The translations under genes and the position numbers were made by a program. This document shows, in pieces, positions 26,704 through 35,423 of a DNA stretch of 64,000 nt (the first letter of the stretch is position 1; every line of letters begins with the position of its first letter). A model generated the notes under the pieces. It worked only from the letters and a program-made list of their open reading frames with translations. It did not search any database and was not told where the DNA came from. This DNA comes from Bacillota bacterium (lineage in GTDB: Bacteria > Bacillota > Clostridia > Acetivibrionales > DSM-1351). The stretch spans positions 62,001 to 126,000 of the forward strand of contig JAEYTP010000091.1 of assembly GCA_023433945.1 (NCBI GenBank), read 5' to 3'.

Positions 26704-28673
26704 TTGTTTCTATCACCATCCTTAAAATATCCATCAATTATTTTGGTTGATTGTGTTTCATGATTAAAGTTTAGTAAATACTCTTTGCATACATACGGTT
26801 TTATTAGGTTCAAGTATTTGCCGTTAATTTCCTCGTCAGTAGATAAGACTATTACCTGTTCACTAGCGTTAGGAAGATACCTAGCCAAGAATCTGGACCT
26901 ATGAGAGGAATCAAGTCTTCCAAGGGGAGTATCGATTATTACAGGAAGACGTTTCCTTGAACATTTGGCAAGTGCCCATAACATAGCAATAACAAGCAGC
27001 TGCTTTTCTCCAGCAGAAAGCTGTGACTTTAATATCTGTTCTCCATTTCCATCATAATATATAAATTCCAGTGTTTCTGGGGCTATTACTACTCTGGAAA
27101 TTAATGTTTTTTTCCCAATAATATTTGAGAAACATTCTGACATTACAGATGCTAGGTGTGTTGTTTTTTGTTTCTGCAATGCTAACTTATATTTTTCCAT
27201 TAAATCTATGGATAAATTGGCATATTTGACAATACGCGCAGAATCGTCTTTTTCCTCAAGATTATTTAATACTTCTTCGATTAGGCGACTAAGCTCTCTA
27301 TCTAATAGATCTTTTTCTGTTTCAATTTGATGAAGTTCAAAATTAAAAACTTGAATCTTCCCTTCAAGCTCCGCGATCTTAGCGGTATAGTTCTTTATCG
27401 TGTGAAAAACATCACTAGTCAATTCTTGATCTATATCGATAGTCAGATAACTATCAATCTCATCAAGTTTTTTTTGAATTTCATCTCTTGTTACTAAAAG
27501 TTTATTTATTTTTTCGGGTTTCTCCTTAAGTGCAGAATTTATTAAGTAATTCACCTGTGCTTGTGCTATCTCAGAAAGATCATATAGGCTAGCTTCATCT
27601 AATTTAACACTTTTTTGAAAGTTTAGTTCGTACGTATTAATCACTGCACAAGCTTCCTGTATACCTTCCAAATCCTTACGCAATTCAGAAAGAAATCTGC
27701 TTACTGTTTTACTAGCGTACTTCTTTATCTTATTATCTTGTTCAAATTTTGATGCAACCTTTATATCCTGTAATAAAGGTGAAACTAGCAACAATGGTAA
27801 TTCACCAGAAACGAATTCTAGTAACTCTCCATATATCTCGTTAAGCTTACTTTTTAATGAAGCTTTCTTTTCTATTAGCTCAGCACGGTTATTGGCAAGC
27901 GAACCACCTATTCGAATAAACTCTAGTTCCTTTTCTTCTAGTTTTATACGAAGTTGTTCTTGTGTTGAAAAGAGGTTTTTTATCCTTTGATCAATCTCTT
28001 CGGACTTTTCAACTAATGCCTCTTTCTTTTTAGTTAATACTTCTATCCGGCTATCAGAGTCCTGTAAGTTATATTTCTCTCGCTTAGTCGCAATTACCCT
28101 TTTCAAGTCCACAATTAAACGGTCAATAGTGTCAATTCCAAGTAATGTTTTTATTGAATCCTTCATTTGAGAGTCTGTATTTTCTACTGCAATATCTGAT
28201 ATTTTTTCACCATCAAAGAAGAAAAAACGCGAAATAGCTGATGGAAGTATGTCTTCGATATAAATACCCCAGTTTTCTGACAAATACTTATCATATTGAT
28301 CGTTTTTATATACATATAATTGATCTGTTTTACCTTTAACATCAATATCCCATTGGCGCTTTAACTTTATTTTATCGGAATAATCATCAAAATCTAATAT
28401 AAATGTTAATTCAATACGGGTAATTAAGGATCCATCAGATTTATTAACAAATTTCTTTAAATATGATGGATAAGAGAGTTTACTCTCTAAAAAGGCAAAC
28501 GAGCGGCGTCCATAAAGCGCAAGTAAAATAGCTTCTAATATTGTTGTTTTTCCGCGACCATTCATACCACCGATTAAAGTAACCGGCTTCCCCTTGCAGT
28601 TATTGCCTATTTCAATTACATTCTCACCGGCATAAAGACCGAAGTTGTGTAGCGATAATTTACTTATAATCAT
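26700..28673 (-). CDS. dndD: DndD ATPase
   Basis: A 657-residue SMC-like ATPase. Walker A is GMNGRGKTTILEAILLALYG near residue 35, then FFFDGEKISDIAVE, a long coiled coil (about 190-500), signature LSAGEKQLLVIAMLWAL and Walker B PVIIDTPLGRLD near the end. DndD supplies ATP-driven DNA opening or nicking needed for sulfur insertion. Its start lies 14 bases inside dndC. The similarity in FDGE-type motifs to the ATPase at 17813-19729 is notable and suggests the two ATPases share ancestry. Confidence 0.93.
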   Translation of the reverse strand: MIISKLSLHNFGLYAGENVIEIGNNCKGKPVTLIGGMNGRGKTTILEAILLALYGRRSFAFLESKLSYPSYLKKFVNKSDGSLITRIELTFILDFDDYSDKIKLKRQWDIDVKGKTDQLYVYKNDQYDKYLSENWGIYIEDILPSAISRFFFFDGEKISDIAVENTDSQMKDSIKTLLGIDTIDRLIVDLKRVIATKREKYNLQDSDSRIEVLTKKKEALVEKSEEIDQRIKNLFSTQEQLRIKLEEKELEFIRIGGSLANNRAELIEKKASLKSKLNEIYGELLEFVSGELPLLLVSPLLQDIKVASKFEQDNKIKKYASKTVSRFLSELRKDLEGIQEACAVINTYELNFQKSVKLDEASLYDLSEIAQAQVNYLINSALKEKPEKINKLLVTRDEIQKKLDEIDSYLTIDIDQELTSDVFHTIKNYTAKIAELEGKIQVFNFELHQIETEKDLLDRELSRLIEEVLNNLEEKDDSARIVKYANLSIDLMEKYKLALQKQKTTHLASVMSECFSNIIGKKTLISRVVIAPETLEFIYYDGNGEQILKSQLSAGEKQLLVIAMLWALAKCSRKRLPVIIDTPLGRLDSSHRSRFLARYLPNASEQVIVLSTDEEINGKYLNLIKPYVCKEYLLNFNHETQSTKIIDGYFKDGDRNK

Positions 28674-30198
28674 TCTTCACACCCCCATCTTCATCTTCGT
28701 CTTCTGCTGGTTCATCTACATAAGAAAACGTAATTTCGGCCTTCTCGTTATATTTTCCACCCATAGCACGTTTGCGCCTATTTTTATCTAGGGCAAAGGC
28801 AGTAGCATCTTCTTCGTTTTTATAATAACATTTCCTTATCTGCTGCTCTAACTTGGATAATACACCTTTACGATTTTTTATATCTGAAGTCTTATACTCA
28901 ATATCAAGTAAGTTCGCACCTAACTCAAATAGTAATTCTTCCTCTGGGAATTCCTTATTGCTTATATCGGAGAGCAGTGTCCATTCATCACTTCCATAAG
29001 AGCCTTGGTTTAGATACTGTTTGTCAGCAAATCTTTTTCCTGTTACTTTTTCGTATATTCTCGGTAGAGCATCATCAAACTCATGTTTTTCATTTAGCCA
29101 AATACGCCTTATTTCACTTAATTCATCATTGGTAATTAACCTTAATTTCCGCACTTCTTGCGGACCAGTCCTATTTATTTGTTGCTGTATCGATAGAAGC
29201 TTATACAACCAATTTTCTCGGACTTGTTTTTTATATGGCCCGTGTACTAATCTATCTTTAAATGGTAAAAGAGTACCATGCATACGACGGAAATCCCTTC
29301 GTTCTCTATCCGTTTCATTGTCTGCTCCAATTTCGTTTCTGAATTCTAACAATGGTGTCATCCATGCTTTTTCCTCATCATTAGTAATCATGGCAGCCAT
29401 AGATTTATCCTGCTCTACTAACGTACATACCCAACAGCCAAAACGGCTTTTACCGCAGCTTGGGGTATCTGTATTGATCACAAGAGGACATTCGCCATCA
29501 GCAGTTGCACCGCGGTACATAGTTAGTAAATCCTTATTTGAATGCCCCCATGGGTTTTTATATTGCATGAGAAACATCCAAACATCATCGTCCTTCCAAT
29601 CTTCGATTGGAGAAAAAACCAATTCATTTTGCATTGTAGAATTTGGGCTAAGGTAATCTCTTACACGAAAACCTTCATAATATTCCATAGTCCTGCTACG
29701 GTTGATACTTTCTGCCTTGCGAGTTCCTAATACAAGGATAACTTCACCATGAGCAGCTACTACATTTTGAACAAAAGTATTTGCTGGTTTTATTTTTAAG
29801 CGATCAGTACACCAACGCATTGTTGCACGTGGATATGGGTAACCTCTGCCAATAAGATTAACCCAAAATGAATCCTTTACAAGAGGTGTAAGTCTATGCG
29901 CAATAAATGGTAGCTGCTGTTTTTTTGCAGCTAACTTCATTTTATTATGTGACTTTATGACCCATTCGGCTACTACAGGGGATTCAACTAATGTGTCTGT
30001 ACTAATAACGTGTACATTTTTTTGCAAACTTTCTTTCGGTAATTCCGATAGTGCGTACCATACAAGTTGTAATACGGCTGTGCTGTCCTTACCACCGGAA
30101 TATCCAATGACCCAAGGAATTGAATCCTCCAAATAGAGCTTTTGAATTATTTTATATAGATTATTAATTTCTTCCTTTGTAACTGGGCAGGTACTCAT
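28660..30198 (-). CDS. dndC: DndC PAPS-reductase-like sulfurtransferase
   Basis: A 512-residue protein with the PP-loop VIGYSGGKDSTAVLQL near residue 32, which activates the DNA phosphate with ATP. Four cysteines in CPLVINTDTPSCGKSRFGCW and the following VCT are placed to hold the 4Fe-4S cluster known from DndC. The lysine-rich tail includes an acidic C-terminus (DEPAEDEDEDGG). It overlaps dndB by four bases and dndD by 14. It receives sulfur from DndA. A 211-codon frame on the other strand is a shadow. Confidence 0.94.
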   Translation of the reverse strand: MSTCPVTKEEINNLYKIIQKLYLEDSIPWVIGYSGGKDSTAVLQLVWYALSELPKESLQKNVHVISTDTLVESPVVAEWVIKSHNKMKLAAKKQQLPFIAHRLTPLVKDSFWVNLIGRGYPYPRATMRWCTDRLKIKPANTFVQNVVAAHGEVILVLGTRKAESINRSRTMEYYEGFRVRDYLSPNSTMQNELVFSPIEDWKDDDVWMFLMQYKNPWGHSNKDLLTMYRGATADGECPLVINTDTPSCGKSRFGCWVCTLVEQDKSMAAMITNDEEKAWMTPLLEFRNEIGADNETDRERRDFRRMHGTLLPFKDRLVHGPYKKQVRENWLYKLLSIQQQINRTGPQEVRKLRLITNDELSEIRRIWLNEKHEFDDALPRIYEKVTGKRFADKQYLNQGSYGSDEWTLLSDISNKEFPEEELLFELGANLLDIEYKTSDIKNRKGVLSKLEQQIRKCYYKNEEDATAFALDKNRRKRAMGGKYNEKAEITFSYVDEPAEDEDEDGGVKNDYK

Positions 30199-31256
30199 AG
30201 TGTTTCCTTTCTTCTGGTGATAGATAATCCAAGTTTATCCTTAATATATTCAGTTAGCGCTGATTGATTATTTCTTGATGAAGCTATTTTGCCATTTACG
30301 AGTACACGACCATCAAAGTCTTTGTTGTCTTTCCGCCAATCAATTTTATTAAGGTTATTCAGAATTTCGTGCCATGATGTTGGATAGTGCTTAATGCACA
30401 GGTTACCTGCAGCACCTATAGCTTTTAATGCTATTGAATGGGCACAAATATATTCACGTCTAAAATCAACTGGTGATATTATACCAGTTTTGGCTGAAAT
30501 CCAAGGCGGTGTGTTTTTAGCTACACAATTCCAGAAGGCTACGATAAATGCCTTTCTATTTTTTTCATCAATATCTAAATTTAATAGCAAATCCTTTGTT
30601 GCATGATATATTCCACTTAGCGTAAAAAGAGCTCTTGAACGATTAGATATAGTTGACTTTTCTAACTCAACACGATCTTTAAAAACTTCAATTTCGGCAA
30701 TACAATCCTTTATCAGTAATGAAAATGGATCACGATTATCATAAAGTATATTTAACGACATAGTAGGGCGTACTGCATGTCGATTAAGGTCTGTAAACAT
30801 TTGTTGAGAACGTTTTAAGCCTAAATCATAGTACATAACTATTGAAATATCCTCATCTTTCAACTTTGGATTCTTCTTAATTGCCTCCTGAATAGCGGCT
30901 CTCCTGTGCTGGCCATCATTAATTAGTATTCGTGAGCCTGAACCAATTTTTAGGAACCCAAACCGATAATCTGTTGATTCTTCAAACTCAATTTCCCCAT
31001 CAACTGATGCAGTTAAAGCTGAGAAAACATATGAGTTTGGGTTGTCCAGTATGTATTCGCACATTTCTGGGATCCGCTGCTTATTAAGAATACGTTGTGC
31101 CCGCATATCAGGGGAGAGAGATTCGTCAATGTATTGAAATAATTTTGTGACATAATCAAGAGGGCACATTACAACATAATATTCCATCCCGGCTTGTATG
31201 CCTCTAACAGCAGGAAGAGAAACCATAGCCCTGGGTTGATTGTTTTTTCTTACCAT
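30195..31256 (-). CDS. dndB: DndB regulator (DGQHR-domain protein)
   Basis: A 353-residue protein of the DndB/DGQHR family: ILINDGQHRRAAIQEAIKK with the ParB/sulfiredoxin-like motif, and MYYDLGLKRSQQMFTDLNRH further on. DndB is dispensable for modification but adjusts its frequency and has been described as a transcriptional repressor of dnd genes. I chose the ATG at 31256 because GAGGTG sits just before it; the upstream ATG at 31271 overlaps that site. It is the first gene of the operon and is preceded by a clear promoter and operator-like repeat. Confidence 0.92.
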   Translation of the reverse strand: MVRKNNQPRAMVSLPAVRGIQAGMEYYVVMCPLDYVTKLFQYIDESLSPDMRAQRILNKQRIPEMCEYILDNPNSYVFSALTASVDGEIEFEESTDYRFGFLKIGSGSRILINDGQHRRAAIQEAIKKNPKLKDEDISIVMYYDLGLKRSQQMFTDLNRHAVRPTMSLNILYDNRDPFSLLIKDCIAEIEVFKDRVELEKSTISNRSRALFTLSGIYHATKDLLLNLDIDEKNRKAFIVAFWNCVAKNTPPWISAKTGIISPVDFRREYICAHSIALKAIGAAGNLCIKHYPTSWHEILNNLNKIDWRKDNKDFDGRVLVNGKIASSRNNQSALTEYIKDKLGLSITRRKETL

Positions 31257-31914
31257 TTTTTCACCTCGCATGGAAGTATAAACTAAATTTTTGGAATTAT
31301 ATTACTGCCTACTGGAAGTATTATAAACTAACTTCCAAATTAAATCAACAAATTTTATAAAAATAATCTAAAATTTTTATAAATTTGTATAGAATCTATT
31401 AGATCAAACAATACCTTATTACTTAATAAGTTTATATTTGTACTTCCAGCATAAAGAATTAATTGGAGGCTAAATAGTTACAAAACAATAGAAATTTGAA
31501 TACTTTATAATATTATTAAAGCTTTAAACTGCTAGAAAAATACTTAGTAATCCTAACCCAACTGAACTAAGTGAAGGAATTAAATATGTGAGAGTATACT
31601 TGCATATGCATAATGGGAATGTTTCTAACAAAAATGCACTAAAAGTATTTCAAGAGTAAGTTGGAGTACTCGTATTGATATAGATAAAGAAGGTAGAAGC
31701 AATTTACGAGTTATCGAAAGAAAGGTTCATGTACATTCTGCTCTACCACCATAGCTTTTATAGTAATGAAAGGAATATATTATTTTAACTTATTTTAGCT
31801 TGTGAGGAGTGAATAAGAGGATATAGATATTATATTGCGTCTGTTATCCATTACACATAGTTCTTAAATTTACAAACCAATATCAATGATAAACGGTTAA
31901 AAGAGGTGAGACAG
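31257..31914. other. dnd upstream region; otherwise no gene recognised
   Basis: Holds the dnd promoter with operator-like repeats up to about 31450. The rest (31450-31900) contains short broken plus-strand frames, such as a piece reading SWSTRIDIDKEGRSNLRVIE near 31660-31755, which I cannot assign. It marks the right border of the defence island. Confidence 0.5.
31271..31348 (-). promoter_or_regulatory. dnd operon promoter with operator-like inverted repeat
   Basis: On the minus strand TTGATT (31348-31343), exactly 17 bases, then TATAAT (31325-31320). The -10 is embedded in an inverted repeat, TGGAAGT and ACTTCCA, at 31313-31319 and 31331-31337. More TGGAAGT copies lie at 31271 (5' leader) and, reversed, near 31442. 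Such a site would let a bound repressor block RNA polymerase; DndB itself is a candidate. Confidence 0.65.
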
Positions 31915-32067
31915 ATGAAATTAAGATTTAGCTTAAAGAGTAAGGAAGCTAGTTTTGATGCAGATATTGAAGGCCTTATTAAAAGAGGTATAGGTCATAG
32001 AGCGAAAAATCTTAAAAAACGAGGGGAAAGATTAAGCAAGAAGAGAAAAGAAAAAATTAAAGATTAA
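31915..32067 (+). CDS. small basic protein, 50 residues
   Basis: An ATG with AGAGGTGAG in front starts a 50-codon frame that ends in a lysine/arginine-rich tail (RLSKKRKEKIKD). No domain is recognised. The ribosome site and the clean basic composition support a real gene. An imperfect hairpin with a T-run (GCTTTTTTTTC) follows it. Function unknown. Confidence 0.5.
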   Translation: MKLRFSLKSKEASFDADIEGLIKRGIGHRAKNLKKRGERLSKKRKEKIKD

Positions 32068-32563
32068 AACGCAAACAGCAGCTTCAGGGAATACTACTAA
32101 TAGTGGTGCTTTTAGCTTTTTTTTCATTATATGCACAATAGGGGCTACGTTGAATTGGTAAGGAGAATCAAAATTATAGGAGAATTTTTATTAGCTTATG
32201 ATATGACAGTTTTTTTAGTTGTATACGATAAGGCAGCATTTGTTTTGTCGGAAAAGCTCTTCTCCTCAATCGCACAGTACATCGATGATAAATACATAGA
32301 AGGTTGCTCAACCACTATAGCATTATCTCTTATAAGCTGTATTTCTTCAAATCTGCCTGTGCGAGCAGATTAATAGACTACCTTTTTTGCTCTTTAAACA
32401 TGTAATAGTTTGACTCAACAAAATAAAAGAACACTTCTATTTCTTGTAATATAGCCATAATTGCTACTGCAGATTTCATTATAATATGTCGCTCTCAAAG
32501 CGACCTATTGCCAATAAAAAACGGTTATCCTTAAGTTATAAAAAATTTAGGGAGGACAAAATA
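32068..32563. other. intergenic region before the vWA gene
   Basis: No gene that I support. An 80-codon plus frame (32131-32373) lacks a ribosome site. TATAAT at 32480 is a possible -10, and GTCGCT-CTCAA-AGCGAC (32488-32504) forms a small leader hairpin before the vWA gene. Confidence 0.4.
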
Positions 32564-33217
32564 ATGAAAAAAGGGTTAACAGAGCTGGTATTTATTCTTG
32601 ATAGGAGTGGCTCCATGAGTGGTCTTGAGGCCGATACTATAGGCGGTTATAATGCTATGTTAGAGAGGCAGAAAAATGAGTGCGGTGACGCTATAATAAC
32701 TACTGTATTATTCGATGATAATTATGAGTTACTGCATGACCGTATTAACCTTCGAGGAATCGCTCCTATAACAGACAAAGAATACTTTGTAAGAGGCAGT
32801 ACAGCCCTACTGGATGCGGTGGGTAAAACCATAAATAAGATTGGTAATGTGCAGAAGCATACAGGAGTTGATGAGAGGGCTGAACATGTTATGTTCGTAA
32901 TAACGACGGATGGTATGGAAAATGCCAGTAGGGAGTTCAGCTATGAAAAGGTTCGCCATATGATTGAACGCCAAAAGAGCAAATACGGATGGGAGTTTAT
33001 TTTTCTTGGTGCCAAAATAGATGCCATTGCAACTGCAGAGCGTTTTGGAATCAGTAAGGAAAGAGCAACAAATTATAATGCGGATAGTAAAGGTACCTTG
33101 CTTAATTACGAGGTAATTAGTGACACTGTCAGCTGCTTTAGAGCCAGTAAGGCAATAAAAGAAAACTGGAAGGAGCGAGTAGAAGAAGACTATAAGCAGC
33201 GAAGAGGTAATACATAA
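32564..33217 (+). CDS. von Willebrand factor A domain protein
   Basis: A 217-residue soluble vWA protein. The MIDAS motif DRSGSMSG lies at about residues 14-21, with the second part around RGSTALLDAVG and TTDGMENAS as the later metal ligands. Start chosen at 32564 because GGGAGGAC is just before it, although the frame is open upstream. Proteins of this kind bind partner proteins in a metal-dependent way; partner unknown. It is single, with unrelated genes on both sides. Confidence 0.85.
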   Translation: MKKGLTELVFILDRSGSMSGLEADTIGGYNAMLERQKNECGDAIITTVLFDDNYELLHDRINLRGIAPITDKEYFVRGSTALLDAVGKTINKIGNVQKHTGVDERAEHVMFVITTDGMENASREFSYEKVRHMIERQKSKYGWEFIFLGAKIDAIATAERFGISKERATNYNADSKGTLLNYEVISDTVSCFRASKAIKENWKERVEEDYKQRRGNT

Positions 33218-33249
33218 GCTCTACATGGAAAACTGTTACATTTTTTTAC

Positions 33250-33277
33250 TTGACAGCATATATATATCTATAATAGT
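33250..33277 (+). promoter_or_regulatory. promoter of the NiCo riboswitch transcript
   Basis: TTGACA (33250-33255), 16 bases, TAGTAT (33272-33277), placed about 30 bases before the riboswitch. Confidence 0.5.
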
Positions 33278-33307
33278 ATTTTATACAATACAATAATACA
33301 TTCTAAC

Positions 33308-33421
33308 ATTAGAGCAGGCGATATTTCCAGTTGTGGAAATGTGGGGCTGGGTCGGGACATCCGATAGCGGGTATTTAGTAACCTGCGGGACTATATTATA
33401 TATAGTTCTGCAGGTTTTTTT
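33308..33421 (+). ncRNA. NiCo (czcD-type) riboswitch with terminator
   Basis: The leader of the cation exporter contains the conserved-looking pieces GCAGGCG, CCAGTTGTGGAAATGTGGGG, CTGGGTCGGGACATCC and AGCGGGT, in the order of the NiCo riboswitch, which binds cobalt, nickel or related metals. It is directly followed by a strong intrinsic terminator: AACCTGC pairs with GCAGGTT and runs into seven T. Metal binding would prevent the terminator and switch on the exporter gene. Identification is from memory of the motif and its context, not from a covariance search. Confidence 0.75.
33380..33421 (+). terminator. riboswitch-controlled intrinsic terminator
   Basis: AACCTGCGGGACTATA pairs with TATAGTTCTGCAGGTT (about 16 base pairs with few mismatches), followed by a T-run at 33415-33421. 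It lies between the riboswitch core and the exporter start. Confidence 0.85.
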
Positions 33422-33464
33422 AGGTTCTGAATAAATTAATTATTTATATGAGAGGTGGATTTGT

Positions 33465-34322
33465 TTGCAAAATCGTAAGGTTAAGGTAGCGTTATTATCA
33501 ATTATTTCTAACTCTGTTCTTATAGTTCTTAAAATTATAGCAGGTATTATTAGTGGTTCTGTCAGTATTGTCTCAGAGGCTATTCATTCAAGCATGGATT
33601 TAGTAGCATCCGTAATAGCTTTTTTTTCAGTACGCTTATCTTCAAAACCAGCAGATGAGGATCACCCTTATGGTCACGGAAAGATTGAAAATGTATCTGG
33701 TGTTTTAGAAGGTTTACTTATTTTTGTAGCGGCTTTTTTGATTATTAAGGAAGCTGTAGTAAAAATACTACACCCTACTGATATTTCCGAAGCTTATATA
33801 GCAATAGCAGTAATGATATTTGCTTCGGTAGTTAATGCGATAATTTCAAAGGTTCTATACAAGGTAGCAAAAGAAGAAGATTCTATTGCTTTGGAGGCTG
33901 ATGCTCTTCACTTAAAAACAGATGTTTACACCTCGCTTGGTGTTGGTGTAGGGTTATTGCTAATAAAGATAACCCAAATAAACATACTTGATCCAATAGT
34001 AGCAGTTTTAGTTGCCTTACTAATAATTAAAGAAGCGTGGCATCTGTGCTCCACAGCGTTTCGTCCTTTACTGGATTCACGATTGTCGATAGAAGAAGAG
34101 CAAAAGGTCAAAGAAGTAATATCAAAATATCAAGATAAAATTGTGGATTTTCATGAGCTTAGGACTAGAAAATCGGGATGTGTAAAATACATAGATTTTC
34201 ACCTGTTGGTAGACAAAAATCTAACGGTAGAACAGTCTCATAGCTTAAGTGAAAAGCTTGAAAGAGACTTGGAAGAAGCATTAAAAAACACCAATGTAAA
34301 CATACATATTGAGCCAGCATAA
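33465..34322 (+). CDS. cation diffusion facilitator (CDF) metal exporter
   Basis: A 285-residue membrane protein with six predicted helices, metal site HSSMDLVASV in helix 2 and HLKTDVYTS in helix 5, and a cytoplasmic dimerisation domain ending HIEPA. The start is the TTG at 33465, with AGAGGTGG six bases before. CDF proteins export divalent metals by proton exchange. The NiCo riboswitch in its leader suggests cobalt/nickel or related metals as substrate. The gene's last bases are the first unit of a 13-bp tandem repeat. Confidence 0.92.
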   Translation: MQNRKVKVALLSIISNSVLIVLKIIAGIISGSVSIVSEAIHSSMDLVASVIAFFSVRLSSKPADEDHPYGHGKIENVSGVLEGLLIFVAAFLIIKEAVVKILHPTDISEAYIAIAVMIFASVVNAIISKVLYKVAKEEDSIALEADALHLKTDVYTSLGVGVGLLLIKITQINILDPIVAVLVALLIIKEAWHLCSTAFRPLLDSRLSIEEEQKVKEVISKYQDKIVDFHELRTRKSGCVKYIDFHLLVDKNLTVEQSHSLSEKLERDLEEALKNTNVNIHIEPA

Positions 34323-34509
34323 GGAATCAGCATAAGGAACCAGCATAAGGAACTAGCATAAGTAACCAGCATAATCAACCAGCATAAGGAACTAGTATAA
34401 GGAACCAGCATAAGGAACTAGCATAAGGAATCAGCATAAGGAATCAGCATAAGGAACTAGCATAAGGAACTAGCATAAGGAACCAGCAAAAAGGACCAGC
34501 ATATGGAAC
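34315..34509. repeat. 13-bp tandem repeat, 15 copies, at the tail of the CDF gene
   Basis: Fifteen consecutive units of consensus CAGCATAAGGAAC occupy exactly 195 bases. The first unit overlaps the last codons and stop (CCA GCA TAA) of the exporter, so the array grew out of the gene's end. Units vary at one to three positions, mostly the first and last base. There are no spacers, so it is not a CRISPR array. Confidence 0.95.
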
Positions 34510-34519
34510 ACGGGGCATG

Positions 34520-35074
34520 TTACGTATCAAACTTTTCTAGATATTTAATAGTTTCATCGCACCAATCAAGTGTTGCATTGGCCATTTTTATACCATTTGT
34601 TATCGTTATTAATCGATAATTACATGAAGTGTCAGAAATACTTGCTTTGTCAATACGATCTTTAATTTTAGTCATTAAAGCAATATCTTTTATGACAGCC
34701 TCCTTAAATTTTTGAACGTGTTCTATGTTTTTCTTAACGGGTATATAGTGACCAAAGAACAGCTTAAGCCTTAGTTCTTTAGCATTTAGCTTACTATATA
34801 CTATAGAATTGTTTAGCCAGGCTATCAGTTCATCATATCCTTTGTCTGTAAGCGTATAAACTTTGCTTCTAGGGCGCGAGCCATTTTCTTCTATATGATA
34901 GGTAGCCATACCTTCATCAACCATTCTCTTTAACGTTGGATAAATTTGTTGATAATTTATATCGCAGAAGAAACCTACCCCTGCATTAAGAGCCGATTTA
35001 ATACTATATCCTGACATGGGACCGGATCCGAGTACACCAAGTATCATATAATAGCTGTTATTTGCTTTTGGCAT
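34520..35074 (-). CDS. PadR-family transcriptional regulator
   Basis: A 184-residue protein. The N-terminal winged helix (YYMILGVLGSGPMSGYSIKS, DINYQQIYPTLKRMVDEG, SRPRSKVYTLTDKG) is typical of PadR, with the C-terminal helical dimerisation domain after residue 90. I chose the ATG at 35074, preceded by AGGAGG; the longer frame start lies upstream of that site. Such repressors usually control an efflux or stress gene; none is adjacent, so its target is unknown. It converges on the 13-bp repeat array. Confidence 0.9.
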   Translation of the reverse strand: MPKANNSYYMILGVLGSGPMSGYSIKSALNAGVGFFCDINYQQIYPTLKRMVDEGMATYHIEENGSRPRSKVYTLTDKGYDELIAWLNNSIVYSKLNAKELRLKLFFGHYIPVKKNIEHVQKFKEAVIKDIALMTKIKDRIDKASISDTSCNYRLITITNGIKMANATLDWCDETIKYLEKFDT

Positions 35075-35423
35075 TGTATCTTCGCCTCCTAATAATAGTA
35101 CCAAAGTATATATGTCATTTAAATCATTATTATATCATAAAAATTTATAAAATAATATAAAATATGCCATGGGACAGCCTTTCAGAACAATGCATGCTGT
35201 TGTTTTTTATGGTATTAATGGATATTGTTGACTTTAAACTCGAAAGAGGTTATAGTAATTATATCAAAAACATATATATAAATTTTATATATAATTAATG
35301 GGGGGGAAATTGAACAAGGGAAGCATATGACGATTATGGCTATTTTAAGTAATGGTAATTTTTTATTATATAAACTACTTACGGTTTATAAAAAATACAT
35401 ATTTATAGGAGAGTGATTTAACA
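35075..35423. promoter_or_regulatory. divergent promoter region for PadR gene and secreted protein
   Basis: For the plus-strand gene, TTGACT (35228-35233), 17 bases, TATAGT (35251-35256). For the minus-strand gene, a TATAAT lies near 35136-35141. The region is very AT-rich and otherwise featureless. Confidence 0.5.

Noticed and set aside
29021..29656. 211-codon plus-strand frame opposite dndC
   Set aside because: It lies entirely inside dndC on the other strand, has no ribosome site, and its translation is serine/leucine-rich shadow sequence.
32131..32373. 80-codon frame before the vWA gene
   Set aside because: No ribosome site and no recognised content; the opposite strand has equally weak frames.
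34315..34509. possible CRISPR array
   Set aside because: Units are contiguous 13-mers without spacers, and the first overlaps a stop codon. No cas genes are present.
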